A stretch of 64,000 nucleotides of DNA from 73-13 sp035556075 (GCA_035556075.1 DATMFQ010000041.1:1-64000); one strand, 5' to 3'; shown: positions 15,815 through 24,833, counted from the first letter of the stretch. The notes: generated from the letters alone by a model not told the origin. Program-made: numbers and translations.

Positions 15815-16969
15815 ATGGCGTCACCAAGTGACAACTCGACGAAGAAGGTCGACACCGACCCGATCATCACCATTGACCTCCCGGAGACGGTGCACGAGAC
15901 GCCAGCCGACGAGGCGGCGGTCGCCATTGACGATGTCGCCGTCGACCCTGTCCTGGCCAAGCCCGTCGAGCAGGTCCCGACGACGACGGTGACGCTCACC
16001 GCCGCCGACGTCGCCGCGGCCCCTGAGACGCCGGCCGACCTCACCCTTGACCGGCTCGTGAGCCCTCGCGCGAAGGCGAAGCGGAAGCCGCCGGAGGGGG
16101 CCTGGCAGCGAGTCGTCTACGAGGCGAGCCTCCACCTCGTCCATCCCGGCGACTCCGTCCCGGTGCGCGAGCGCAAGGAGCTCGAGTCCCGGATCAGCCG
16201 CCGCCTCGACGGACCCACCCGATTCGTCGCGGTGCTGTCCCGCAAGGGTGGCGTCGGCAAGACGACCGTCTCGACGCTGCTCGGCCAGGCGCTCGCCGCC
16301 ATTCGTGAGGACCGCATCATCGCGATCGACGCGAACCCGGACCGGGGCACCCTTGCCGAGCGCATCACGAAGACGACGGACGCGACCAGTCGCACGCTCG
16401 TCGACGAGCGCGACGAGATCCAGGCGTTCAGCGACTTCCAGCAGCGGGTGTCTCGCGACCTGTCCAGACTCGACGTGCTCGCCTCCGACCACGACCCGAA
16501 CCTCCTCAAGGAGTTCGACGAGGAGGACTACAACATCGTCGCGGAGCTCGCGAAGCGCTTCTACTCGATCGTCCTCACCGACTGCGGCACCGGGATGGTC
16601 CACTCGGTCATGAAGGCGACCCTCGACCGCGCCGACCAGCTCGTGCTCGTCTCGGGCGGCTCGATCGACGAGGCGCGCCTGACCTCGGAGACGATCTCGT
16701 GGCTCGAGGCGAACGGTTACGAGGACCTCGCGAGGAATGCGGTGGTCGCCCTCAACACCTCGACGCACGGCACGAATCTGGTGCGGCTCGAGGAGATCGA
16801 GGATCACTTCGCCTCGCGCGTGCGCGAGATCGTGCGCATCCCCTACGACCCGCAGTTGGCCACGGGCGCGACGATCCGCTTCGAGGCGCTCAAGCCGCTC
16901 ACGCAGGACTCGGTGCGGCTCCTCGCCGCGGCGGTCGTCGACGGTCTGCCCGACCGCGACGAGGCCTGA
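15815..16969 (+). CDS. MinD/ParA-like ATPase
   Basis: 384 residues. A long acidic N-terminal region (about 1-130, ending in the basic RAKAKRKPPEGAW) precedes the P-loop ATPase: VLSRKGGVGKTT (deviant Walker A, about 143), AIDANPDRGTLAER, and SIVLTDCGTG (Walker B). The DANPDxGTL form is typical of actinobacterial MinD/ParA relatives, including some linked to type VII secretion, but no secretion genes are near. Its target is unknown. AAAGGAGG precedes ATG 15815. The def gene follows 7 bases after its stop, so they are probably co-transcribed. Confidence 0.82.
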   Translation: MASPSDNSTKKVDTDPIITIDLPETVHETPADEAAVAIDDVAVDPVLAKPVEQVPTTTVTLTAADVAAAPETPADLTLDRLVSPRAKAKRKPPEGAWQRVVYEASLHLVHPGDSVPVRERKELESRISRRLDGPTRFVAVLSRKGGVGKTTVSTLLGQALAAIREDRIIAIDANPDRGTLAERITKTTDATSRTLVDERDEIQAFSDFQQRVSRDLSRLDVLASDHDPNLLKEFDEEDYNIVAELAKRFYSIVLTDCGTGMVHSVMKATLDRADQLVLVSGGSIDEARLTSETISWLEANGYEDLARNAVVALNTSTHGTNLVRLEEIEDHFASRVREIVRIPYDPQLATGATIRFEALKPLTQDSVRLLAAAVVDGLPDRDEA

Positions 16970-16976
16970 CGCCCGG

Positions 16977-17468
16977 ATGACCGTCCGGGAGATCCGGCGT
17001 TTCGGCGATCCGGTGCTGCGCAGCGCCTGCGATCCGGTGCGTCTTGGCGCGCCAGGGAACGCTGCGCTCGTCGAGGACCTCCTCGACACGGTGCAGGTGC
17101 CGGGCCGCGCCGGTGTCGCGGCGAACCAGATCGGGGTCTCGCTCCGTGCATTCAGCTGGCTCGTCGACGGCGAGCTCGGCTACCTTCTCAATCCGGTGCT
17201 CGTCGAGGTGCGCGGTGAGCCCGTGCCCGTCGACGAGGGCTGCCTTTCGGTGCCGGGGCTCGGCTACCCGAGGCTGCGGCATCCGTGGGCGCGGGTCGAG
17301 GGCATTGATCTCGACGGCAACGCACTCGTCGTCGAGGGTGAGGGCCTCATGGCGCAGATGCTCCAACACGAATGCGACCACCTCGATGGTCACCTCTACA
17401 TCGAGGGCCTCGAGCCCGAGGTGAAGCGCGAAGCGCTCCGCGAGATCCGCGCCGCGTCCTGGTATTAA
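16977..17468 (+). CDS. def: Peptide deformylase (first copy)
   Basis: 163 residues. All three deformylase motifs are present: GVAANQIG (motif 1), EGCLSVPG (motif 2, metal Cys) and QHECDHLDG (motif 3, HExxH). It removes the N-formyl group from new proteins. ATG 16977 lies 7 bases after the MinD-like stop. A second deformylase is found at 57097-57663. This copy is closer to the type III-like short actinobacterial forms, and motif 1 departs from GxGxAAxQ at the second Gly-equivalent (GRAGVAANQ). It converges with fadD. Confidence 0.93.
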   Translation: MTVREIRRFGDPVLRSACDPVRLGAPGNAALVEDLLDTVQVPGRAGVAANQIGVSLRAFSWLVDGELGYLLNPVLVEVRGEPVPVDEGCLSVPGLGYPRLRHPWARVEGIDLDGNALVVEGEGLMAQMLQHECDHLDGHLYIEGLEPEVKREALREIRAASWY

Positions 17469-17474
17469 GGGACG

Positions 17475-19307
17475 TCACCCGAGCGGGGTGGCGGTCGTGA
17501 TCGTCGCCTCGTGCGTCGGCGCGTAGAGGTCCTCGATCACCTGCGCGAAGTCCTGCAGGATGACGTGGCGCTTGATCGACATCTTCGGCGTGAGGTGGCC
17601 GCTCGCCTCGGTGAACTGCGTCGGCAGCACCACGAATTTGCGGACCTGCTCCGCTCGGGACACCGACGCATTCGCCAGATCTACCGCGCGCTGCACCTCG
17701 GCGAGCACCTTCGGGTGCTTCGCCGCGACCGCGAGGGGCATCTGGGCATCCTCGCCCTGATTGTGGAGCCACACCGGCAGCATCTCCTCGTCGAGGGTGA
17801 TGAGCGCGCCGACGAAGGGTCGCCGGTCACCGACGACGACGACCTGGCCGACGATCGGGTTGGCTCGGATCGGATCCTCGAGTGCGGCGGGCGAGATGTT
17901 CTTGCCGCCCGCGGTGATGATGAGCTCCTTCTTGCGCCCCGTGATCGTCACGAAGCCGTCCTCATCGATCGAGCCGATGTCGCCGGTCTTGAACCACTCG
18001 CCGTCGAACGACTCGGCGGTCGCCGCCGGGTTGTTCCAGTACTCCTGGAAGACGCAGATCCCTCGGACCTCGAGCTCATCGTCCGCGCCGAGGCGCACCG
18101 CGTTCCCGGGCAGCGGGAGGCCGACGGTGCCGATCTTGCTCTTCGACGGGATGTTGACGGTGACGGGCGCGGTCGTCTCGGTGAGGCCCCAGCCCTCGAG
18201 GACCTTGACGCCGACCGAGTTGAAGAAGTGGCCGAGCCGGAGCCCGAGCGGGGCCGACCCGGAGATCGCGTACTCGACGCGGCCGCCGAGCGCCGCGCGG
18301 AGCTTCGACAGGACGAGACGGTCGAAGAGCTTGAACTTCAGGCGCAGCCCGAGCGGCACGTGCCCGGCCTCGACCGCCTTCGAATGCGCGACCGCCACGT
18401 CCGCCGCGGCACGGAAGATTTTGCCCTTGCCACCGCCCTCCGCCTTCTGCTCCGCCGAGTTGTAGACCTTCTCGAAGACGCGGGGGACCGCGAGGAGGAA
18501 CGTCGGCTTGAAGCTTCCAAGCGACTCGACGAGCTTGGACGTGTCGGGCTGGTGACCGATCTTGGACCCGCTCACGATGCCGAGCACGGAGATGAATCGG
18601 GCGAAGACATGGGCGAGTGTGATGAAGAGGACGGTGCTCGCGTCCGGGTTGAGCACCTCGGGGAAGGCGACCGTCGCATTCCTCGCCAGCTCGACGAAGT
18701 TCGCGTGCGTCAGCACGACCCCCTTCGGCTTGCCCGTGGAGCCGGAGGTGTAGATGAGGGTCGCGAGATCCTCCCCATTGGCGAGGGTGCGTCGGCGCTC
18801 GACCTCCTCGTCCGGGACGGCCACGCCCTGCTGCTTGAGCTTGTCGATCGCGCCAAGGTCGAGCTGCCACGTGGTGCGCACGAGCGGCAGGTCGGCCCGG
18901 ACCTCGTCGAAGCGGGCGAAGTGCTCGGTCGTCTCGAATATCGCGGCGATGGCACCGGAATCCTCGAGGTACCACTTGATCTGGGAGGGCGCGCTCGTCT
19001 CATAGATCGGCACCATCGTCGCCCCGGCGAACCAGATCGCGAAGTCGATGAGGGTCCACTCGTAGCTCGTCTTCGCGAGGAATCCGATCTTGTCACCGGG
19101 CTCGATGCCCGCGGCGATGAGCCCCTTGGCGACCTCGATGACCTCCGTGTGGAATTCGCGCGAGGTCACGTCCCGCCAGCCGCCCTGCCCGTCGGGCACG
19201 GCGAACAGCGCGCGATCGGGGGTCGCGCGCACCCGGTCGATGAGGAGGTCGGTGGCATTCGCACTCGGGTCAGCGGCGACAATGGCGGGGACGTCGATCT
19301 CCTGCAC
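17475..19307 (-). CDS. fadD: Long-chain fatty acid-CoA ligase (FadD15-like)
   Basis: 610 residues. The adenylate-forming enzyme motifs are YTSGSTGKPKGVV (AMP binding), EGWGLTETTAPV, and GEWFKTGDIGSID followed by GRKKELIITAGGKNIS. It activates long-chain fatty acids to acyl-CoA through an acyl-AMP. GTG 19307 is chosen because GAAGGAG precedes it and the protein aligns from there; the open frame extends much further upstream without support. In mycobacteria fadD15 also lies near plsC and the aroG/pknL region, so the order is conserved. Confidence 0.93.
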   Translation of the reverse strand: MQEIDVPAIVAADPSANATDLLIDRVRATPDRALFAVPDGQGGWRDVTSREFHTEVIEVAKGLIAAGIEPGDKIGFLAKTSYEWTLIDFAIWFAGATMVPIYETSAPSQIKWYLEDSGAIAAIFETTEHFARFDEVRADLPLVRTTWQLDLGAIDKLKQQGVAVPDEEVERRRTLANGEDLATLIYTSGSTGKPKGVVLTHANFVELARNATVAFPEVLNPDASTVLFITLAHVFARFISVLGIVSGSKIGHQPDTSKLVESLGSFKPTFLLAVPRVFEKVYNSAEQKAEGGGKGKIFRAAADVAVAHSKAVEAGHVPLGLRLKFKLFDRLVLSKLRAALGGRVEYAISGSAPLGLRLGHFFNSVGVKVLEGWGLTETTAPVTVNIPSKSKIGTVGLPLPGNAVRLGADDELEVRGICVFQEYWNNPAATAESFDGEWFKTGDIGSIDEDGFVTITGRKKELIITAGGKNISPAALEDPIRANPIVGQVVVVGDRRPFVGALITLDEEMLPVWLHNQGEDAQMPLAVAAKHPKVLAEVQRAVDLANASVSRAEQVRKFVVLPTQFTEASGHLTPKMSIKRHVILQDFAQVIEDLYAPTHEATITTATPLG

Positions 19308-19345
19308 GGTGGCTCCTTCGGGTGGACACGTCGGTGTGTGTGGAC

Positions 19346-19351
19346 ATTCTA
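19346..19351 (-). promoter_or_regulatory. Candidate -10 box of fadD
   Basis: The minus strand reads TAGAAT, about 38 bases before GTG 19307. The implied leader contains GAAGGAG. Confidence 0.45.
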
Positions 19352-19381
19352 GGTCGGCTGTCAGCAGCGCCGGGGGCCGAC

Positions 19382-19387
19382 TAGATT
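19382..19387 (+). promoter_or_regulatory. Leaderless-type -10 box, plsC
   Basis: TAGATT ends 7 bases before GTG 19395, which supports that start over TTG 19386 (which overlaps the box). Confidence 0.5.
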
Positions 19388-19394
19388 GGTCGTC

Positions 19395-20078
19395 GTGTTG
19401 TGGTGGCTCCTGAAGCACGTCCTCGTGGGGCCGATGCTGTGGACCGTGTATCGGCCGGCGGTGTCGGGGGTCGAGCACGTGCCGCACGACGGACCGGCGA
19501 TCATCGTCGGCAACCACATCGGCTTCCTCGATTCCGTTTTCATGCCGCTCGTCATCGACCGTCGCGTCTACTTCCTTGCGAAGAGTGACTACTTCACGGG
19601 GCGCGGCCTGCGCGGCTGGATCACCCGGATGTTCTTCCTCGGCATCGGACAGCTGCCGATCGACCGCTCCGGCGGCAAGGCCTCGGAGGCCTCGCTCAAC
19701 AGCGGGCTCGAGGTCCTCGCCCGCGGCGAGATCCTCGGGATCTACCCCGAGGGCACGCGCAGCCCCGACGGTCGGCTCTACCGCGGGCGCACGGGTGTCG
19801 CCCGGATGATCCTCGAGACCGGGGTGCCGGTCATCCCCGTCGTCGTGTGGGGCACCGACAAGGCGCTGCCGATTGGCGCGAAGCTGCCGAAGGTCGGGAA
19901 GGTCGGCGTCGCCTTCGGGGAGCCGATGGACTTCTCACGGTACGCGGGGCTCGAATCCGACCGCTTCGTGCTGCGGTCGGTGACCGACGAGATCATGTAC
20001 GAGTTGCAGCGACTATCGGGTCAGGAATACGTCGACGTCTACGCCACGAGCGTCAAAGCGAGGGCGGCGGCCCGGTGA
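19395..20078 (+). CDS. plsC: 1-acyl-sn-glycerol-3-phosphate acyltransferase
   Basis: 227 residues. The acyltransferase motifs are NHIGFLDS (HX4D catalytic dyad) and YPEGTRSPDG, with a hydrophobic N-terminal segment for membrane contact. It makes phosphatidic acid from lysophosphatidic acid in phospholipid synthesis. The start is taken as GTG 19395 (reading M-L-W-W-L-L-K), since TAGATT lies 7 bases upstream; TTG 19386 is an alternative. It is divergent from fadD, whose acyl-CoA product is a possible acyl donor in the same lipid pathway. Confidence 0.88.
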   Translation: MLWWLLKHVLVGPMLWTVYRPAVSGVEHVPHDGPAIIVGNHIGFLDSVFMPLVIDRRVYFLAKSDYFTGRGLRGWITRMFFLGIGQLPIDRSGGKASEASLNSGLEVLARGEILGIYPEGTRSPDGRLYRGRTGVARMILETGVPVIPVVVWGTDKALPIGAKLPKVGKVGVAFGEPMDFSRYAGLESDRFVLRSVTDEIMYELQRLSGQEYVDVYATSVKARAAAR

Positions 20079-20100
20079 GCCTCGGCACAGCGGAGCCGAG

Positions 20101-20106
20101 TAGGCT
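20101..20106 (+). promoter_or_regulatory. Leaderless-type -10 box, DAHP synthase
   Basis: TAGGCT ends 8 bases before GTG 20115. It overlaps a possible TTG start at 20106, arguing against that TTG. Confidence 0.5.
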
Positions 20107-20114
20107 TGTCCGCC

Positions 20115-21485
20115 GTGTCCGACATTCCTGAGCCCGTCATCAGCGCCGACCCCGAGGTCCTCGCTGGGCTCGACTATTGGCGGAGCCTGCCGATCCGGCA
20201 GCAGCCGGCCTGGGGGGATCCGGAGCACGCCGCCGAGGTGAGCGCGAGGCTCGCCGGGCTGCCACCGCTCGTCTTCGCCGGCGAGGCCGACAACCTGCGC
20301 GCGCGACTGGGCGTCGCGGCCGCGGGTGACGCATTCGTCCTGCAGGGTGGCGACTGCGCCGAGACCTTCGCCGGGGCGACGGCCGACAAGATCCGCAACC
20401 GCCTCAAGACGCTGCTGCAGATGGCGGTCGTGCTCACCTATGGCGCGTCGAAGCCCGTCGTGAAGATGGGGCGGATGGCCGGGCAATTCGCGAAGCCGCG
20501 CTCGAGCGACACGGAGACCCGTGGCGACGTGACGCTGCCGGCCTACCGCGGGGACATCGTCAACGGCTACGACTTCACACCGGAGTCGCGCGCGGCCGAC
20601 CCGAGCCGGATGCTCGAGGCCTACCACACCTCCGCCTCGACCCTGAATCTCATGCGCGCCTTCACACAGGGTGGTTTCGCCGACCTCCGCGAGGTGCACT
20701 CGTGGAATCGCGGCTTCGCGGCGAAGCCGATCATGGGCCGCTACGAGAAACTCGCGGCGGAGATCGACCGCGCCATCAAGTTCATGGCGGCGGCGGGTGC
20801 CTACTCGGACGATCTGCGCCGCACGGACGTGTGGAGCGCGCACGAGGGACTGCTCATGGACTACGAGCGGGCGATGACGCGCATCGACTCCCGCACCGGT
20901 CTGCCGTACGACACCTCCGCGCATTTCCTCTGGATCGGGGAGCGCACGCGGGCGCTCGACGAGGCCCACGTCGACTTCTTCTCCCGGGTGCGCAACCCCA
21001 TCGGGGTCAAGCTCGGGCCGACGACCGACGCGGAGACGATTTTCCGCCTCCTCGACCAGCTCGACCCCGAGCGGGAGCCCGGCCGCCTCACGTTCATCAC
21101 TCGAATGGGGGCGGGCAAGATCCGCGAGAAGCTGCCGCCGCTCCTCGAGGCGATGAAGGCCGAGGGCTCCATGCCGGTCTGGATCACCGACCCGATGCAC
21201 GGCAATGGGCTCACGACGCCGAACGGCTACAAGACCCGCCGGTTCGAGGACGTCGTCGACGAGGTGCAGGGTTTCTTCGAGGCGCACAAGGCGGTCGGCA
21301 CTGTGCCCGGCGGCATCCACGTCGAGCTCACCGGCGATGACGTCACCGAGTGCCTGGGCGGCGCGGAGCAGATCGACGAGGCGACCCTCGCGACGCGCTA
21401 CGAGTCGCTGTGCGACCCGCGGCTCAACCACATGCAGTCACTCGAGCTCGCCTTCCTCGTTGCTGAGGAGCTCGCGGCGTTCTGA
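20115..21485 (+). CDS. aroG: Class II (plant-type) DAHP synthase
   Basis: 456 residues. Condenses phosphoenolpyruvate and erythrose-4-phosphate, the first step of aromatic amino acid synthesis. Class II signs include LDYWRSLPIRQQPAW at the N-terminus, FVLQGGDCAETF, KPVVKMGRMAGQFAKPRS, and TDPMHGNG near the C-terminus. In mycobacteria the homologue (Rv2178c) also lies close to pknL, and the same order is kept here. GTG 20115 is preferred because a -10 box lies 8 bases upstream. It converges with the PASTA kinase across a hairpin. Confidence 0.95.
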   Translation: MSDIPEPVISADPEVLAGLDYWRSLPIRQQPAWGDPEHAAEVSARLAGLPPLVFAGEADNLRARLGVAAAGDAFVLQGGDCAETFAGATADKIRNRLKTLLQMAVVLTYGASKPVVKMGRMAGQFAKPRSSDTETRGDVTLPAYRGDIVNGYDFTPESRAADPSRMLEAYHTSASTLNLMRAFTQGGFADLREVHSWNRGFAAKPIMGRYEKLAAEIDRAIKFMAAAGAYSDDLRRTDVWSAHEGLLMDYERAMTRIDSRTGLPYDTSAHFLWIGERTRALDEAHVDFFSRVRNPIGVKLGPTTDAETIFRLLDQLDPEREPGRLTFITRMGAGKIREKLPPLLEAMKAEGSMPVWITDPMHGNGLTTPNGYKTRRFEDVVDEVQGFFEAHKAVGTVPGGIHVELTGDDVTECLGGAEQIDEATLATRYESLCDPRLNHMQSLELAFLVAEELAAF

Positions 21486-21517
21486 GCCGGCACTGAGCAA
21501 GGTGGTTTCGCCGAGGA

Positions 21518-21563
21518 AAGGCGGAATCGGCTGGGACACACCTCGCCTCGGGCGATTCGCCTT
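21518..21563. terminator. Bidirectional hairpin between aroG and pknL
   Basis: AAGGCGGAATCG (21518-21529) pairs with CGATTCGCCTT (21553-21563): 11 base pairs with one bulged G. TTGTTTC follows on the plus strand and T-rich bases follow on the minus strand (CTTTCC). Its place between converging stop codons fits a shared terminator. Confidence 0.6.
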
Positions 21564-21574
21564 GTTTCGGCCGA

Positions 21575-23563
21575 TTAGAACGCGAAGGAGACCTGCACGA
21601 CGGTGCCGCGTGGGTGCTCGGTGCCGACGCTCGGGCTCACCGCGTTGACGACGACCTGACCGGGGGAGATGTCCGCGAGCGGGCTGTACGAGAGCTTGAA
21701 TCCGGCCTGCTCGAGCGCCGGCTTGGCATCCGCCCAGGTCCAGCCGATGACATCGGGGACGACGATCGGTGCGGGGCCCTGGGAGAAGACGAGGTCGACG
21801 GTGTCGCCGACCCGCACGGGGTCGGTCGTCGGCACGAGCCGGATCACCGTGTCGACGGGGGCATCGTCGCTGTACTCCTGCGTCGTCGCGCCGATCTGGA
21901 GCCCGGCGGCGGTGAGCAGACTCGTGGCGCCCTCCAGATACTGCCGGGTGACGTCGGGGATGGCGCCGACGGAGACGACGAGGGTGACGGCGGACCGTTC
22001 GAAGATCTCCGGGACACCCTGGAGCGAGTTGCCGTCAGCATCGAGGAGGTCGATGACGCTCCCAGCGGGGACCTCAGCGTTGAACTGCTGGATCGTGGCG
22101 TCGGGATCGACCGTGAAGTCGCTGAGCTGGGCGAGGGCCTCGTCCTCGGGCAGGCCGATCACCTGCGGGACGGGGAGGCTCCGCGGACCCAGCGAGATGA
22201 CCAATTGCACGGGCTCGCCGCGGAGCAGGCTCGTGCCCGGGCCGGGCTCGGTGGTGACGACGAGGCCCTCGGCGATCTCGGCGTCGTGCCGCTGAATCGG
22301 CTCGCCGACGACGAGCTCGGCCTCCTGGATCGCGAGCTCGGCCGCGGCCACCGTCATGCCCGCGAGCCCGTCGGGGACCGCGGCGCGGGCACCCGGACCG
22401 AAGCCGAACCACCAGCCGGCGCCGCCAGCGGCGAGGGCGAGGACGATGACGAGAGCGAGCAGGAGCGGCCCGCGCGCCCGCTTCCGCTTGGTGCGGATCG
22501 CGAGTTGGGCGGTGCGGTTGGACACCAGCGCGGTCGGCTGCGTCGTGGATCGTGCCCCACGGCCACCGAGCACCTGGGTCTCGCCGGTGTCGAAGCCGCC
22601 CGCGTACAGGGTCGTCTCACCGGTGGGCTGTCGCCCGATCCCGGGGAAGATGGCGGTGCGCTGACCCGTGTCGCTCCCGGTCCCCGGCAGCGACGTCATG
22701 AGCGAGCTATGGGTCTCGAAGAGCTGGTCGAGGAGCGCCCTGGCATCGGCGGGGCGGTCCTGCGGATCTTTCGCCGTCGCCCACTGCACGAGCTCGTCGA
22801 GCTCTGCGGGCACGCGCGGATTCTTCTCCGAGGGTGCCGGGACCGCGTCGTTCGCGTGCTGGTAGGCGATCTGCACGGGCTGCTCGCCCTTGAACGGCTG
22901 CTCGCCCGTCAGCATCTCAAACATCATGATGCCGATGGCGTAGATGTCGCTGCGGGCGTCGGCCGTGCCGCGCGTCACGAGCTCGGGGGAGAGGTACGCG
23001 ATGGTGCCGAGCAGCGCGGCGCCGGTCGCGGTGTTGGCCGAGACGGCGCGCGCGAGCCCGAAGTCGCCGATCTTGATGCGGCCGTCGTCGGCCAGCATGA
23101 CGTTTTCCGGCTTGAGGTCACGGTGGACGATGCCGGCGCGGTGGGCTGCGGCGAGCCCGGAGAGGACGGCCTCCATGATGTCGAAGGTCTGCTCGGTCGT
23201 GAGGATCCGGTGCTCCTTGAGCAGCTCGCGCAGCGTGATGCCCGGCAGGTACTCCATGACGAGGTAGGCCATGTCGTTGTCTTCGCCCTGGTCGAAGACG
23301 GCGACGACGTTGGGGTGCGCCAGGCGGGCGGCGCTGCGAGCTTCCCGAATGAAGCGCTCCCGGAAGGCGGCGTCATCGGCGAGATGGCCGTGCATGATCT
23401 TGACGGCGACGCGCCGCTCGAGTCGCAGGTCGGTCGCGAGGTAGACGGTGGCCATGCCGCCGCGCGCGATGCGGGAGCGAATTTGGTACCGACCGTCGAG
23501 AAGGCGGCCGACCAGGGGGTCTGCAGTCGCGTTCTCACTCACTGTGGCAGTGTATTCGGCCAT
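21575..23563 (-). CDS. pknL: PASTA-domain Ser/Thr protein kinase (PknL-like)
   Basis: 662 residues. The Hanks-type kinase has IARGGMATV (32-40), VAVK (Lys 55), HRDLKPEN (147-154), DFG (167-169), and a TGAALLGT activation segment. A single membrane helix (LLLALVIVLALAAGGAGWWF) leads to about four extracellular PASTA repeats, which usually sense muropeptides or lipid II. Its position next to an Rv2175c-like gene and aroG matches M. tuberculosis pknL, although that protein has few or no PASTA repeats in some relatives. ATG 23563 lies just past the lysM stop, so both are probably read from one transcript. Confidence 0.9.
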   Translation of the reverse strand: MAEYTATVSENATADPLVGRLLDGRYQIRSRIARGGMATVYLATDLRLERRVAVKIMHGHLADDAAFRERFIREARSAARLAHPNVVAVFDQGEDNDMAYLVMEYLPGITLRELLKEHRILTTEQTFDIMEAVLSGLAAAHRAGIVHRDLKPENVMLADDGRIKIGDFGLARAVSANTATGAALLGTIAYLSPELVTRGTADARSDIYAIGIMMFEMLTGEQPFKGEQPVQIAYQHANDAVPAPSEKNPRVPAELDELVQWATAKDPQDRPADARALLDQLFETHSSLMTSLPGTGSDTGQRTAIFPGIGRQPTGETTLYAGGFDTGETQVLGGRGARSTTQPTALVSNRTAQLAIRTKRKRARGPLLLALVIVLALAAGGAGWWFGFGPGARAAVPDGLAGMTVAAAELAIQEAELVVGEPIQRHDAEIAEGLVVTTEPGPGTSLLRGEPVQLVISLGPRSLPVPQVIGLPEDEALAQLSDFTVDPDATIQQFNAEVPAGSVIDLLDADGNSLQGVPEIFERSAVTLVVSVGAIPDVTRQYLEGATSLLTAAGLQIGATTQEYSDDAPVDTVIRLVPTTDPVRVGDTVDLVFSQGPAPIVVPDVIGWTWADAKPALEQAGFKLSYSPLADISPGQVVVNAVSPSVGTEHPRGTVVQVSFAF

Positions 23564-23565
23564 CT

Positions 23566-24645
23566 TCACAGCTCACCGAGCCACGCCCAGGCGGAGGCCT
23601 CCCACTTCGCGTAGGCGTCGGGGTACGCGGAGATCTGCACACGCTGGGCGGCGACTGTCAGCGCCAGGTCCTGCCAGCCGCTGATATCGAGCAGACCACG
23701 GGTGCGCCCCGCGTTCGGGTTCGCGGGACCGCCGTAGAAGAGGCGGCTCGCGTACGCGGGGTCGGTGAGCTGCTCGATGCTGCCCCAGCCCTGGCTCGGC
23801 CGTTGCTGGAAGAGGCCGACCGAGTCGCGGTCGCCCCAGTCGAGGTTCCGCAGCGTGGATTCCTGCGCCGCGGTCGCGAGCGCAATGACGATCCCATAGT
23901 CGGGTACACCGAGCTCGCGGCCGATCGCGACGATGACGGCCGCATTCGCCCGCATCTCTGCCGTGAGCGGCACGACCTCGCCACGGACGGACTGGGCTGG
24001 TGGGGCGGGTGGGGGTGCCTCGACGGCGGGCGCGCCCGCCGGGATGACGACGACCTGCCCGGGGTAGATGATCGAGCTCGGGGACAGGCCGTTCGCGGAG
24101 AGGATCCAGGCGAGGGCGACACCGTGCTGGCCAGCGATCGCGGAGAGGGACTCTCCGGCGGCGACCGTGTGGTGTCGCTCGACCGGCTCGGGCTCCGGCT
24201 CGGGCACCGGCGGCGTGACGGGCCCCGAGTTCGTCAGTTTGAGCACCTGCCCGGGGGCGACCGCGGTGCGCCAGCTCAGCCCGTTGAGCGCGAGCAGCGA
24301 GGCGAGCTTGAGCCCGTAGCGCTCGGCGATGAGCATGAGCGTATCGCCCTCCTGCACCGTGTACACGGCGGGTGGGCTCAGCGTCGCTTTGATCGTCTCG
24401 GCCGCAGCGCGGGCGGCACGTCGGGCGTCTTCGAACGCCTCACGGACCGTCTTGCCGCGGTCGCTGGCCGGTGGGCGGTCGTTGTCCTTCGGCCGCGGCG
24501 GCGCCTTTGCCTCGGCGGGCGCTGCGACGCCCGTGATGTTGGCCGTGATCGCGATCGTGCTCGCGAGCAGCAGCGGTGCGACGGCGCCCATGCGCCGGCG
24601 GCGGGGTCGCGGGCGCCACGGGAGCTCAAACGGCTGCGTGGTCAT
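23566..24645 (-). CDS. LysM peptidoglycan-binding protein with lytic-transglycosylase-like end
   Basis: 359 residues. A basic N-terminus and hydrophobic segment (MGAVAPLLLASTIAITANIT) ending in AEA look like a signal peptide. Two LysM repeats follow: YTVQEGDTLMLIAERYGL and HHTVAAGESLSAIAGQHG, each ending P-G-Q-V. They bind wall glycan. The C-terminal domain has ATAAQESTLRNLDWGDRDS and GLFQQRPSQGWGS, like transglycosylase-type wall hydrolases. ATG 24645 follows AGGACA. It precedes and nearly overlaps pknL, which suggests a wall-binding partner made together with a wall-sensing kinase. Confidence 0.85.
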   Translation of the reverse strand: MTTQPFELPWRPRPRRRRMGAVAPLLLASTIAITANITGVAAPAEAKAPPRPKDNDRPPASDRGKTVREAFEDARRAARAAAETIKATLSPPAVYTVQEGDTLMLIAERYGLKLASLLALNGLSWRTAVAPGQVLKLTNSGPVTPPVPEPEPEPVERHHTVAAGESLSAIAGQHGVALAWILSANGLSPSSIIYPGQVVVIPAGAPAVEAPPPAPPAQSVRGEVVPLTAEMRANAAVIVAIGRELGVPDYGIVIALATAAQESTLRNLDWGDRDSVGLFQQRPSQGWGSIEQLTDPAYASRLFYGGPANPNAGRTRGLLDISGWQDLALTVAAQRVQISAYPDAYAKWEASAWAWLGEL

Positions 24646-24701
24646 CGGGTGTCCTGCTCTCATGCCGGCCTGCGAGGAGCGTCGGTTTGACTGAAGTTGA
24701 C

Positions 24702-24728
24702 CCTGGCATATGCCGGGATGCAAGTCAA
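24702..24728 (-). promoter_or_regulatory. Candidate lysM-pknL promoter with embedded palindrome
   Basis: On the minus strand, TTGACT (24723-24728) could be the -35 box, with the weak -10 candidate CAGGGT 17 bases further at 24700-24705. In the spacer is a palindrome CCtGGCATATGCCgGG (24702-24717) whose 10-bp core is perfect, like a repressor site. No regulator is identified. Confidence 0.4.
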
Positions 24729-24833
24729 CCATTGGGGTGGATGTGAAAAGAGTTTACTTGTTCGAAATATGTGGCGGAACGCGAGGGGACGCGCGATCGG
24801 TGGCCGCGCCCGCATTCATGGCACGATCGATGC

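Noticed and set aside
20106..20108. TTG as start of DAHP synthase
   Set aside because: It overlaps the TAGGCT -10 box. GTG 20115 is correctly spaced for a leaderless start and loses only three residues.
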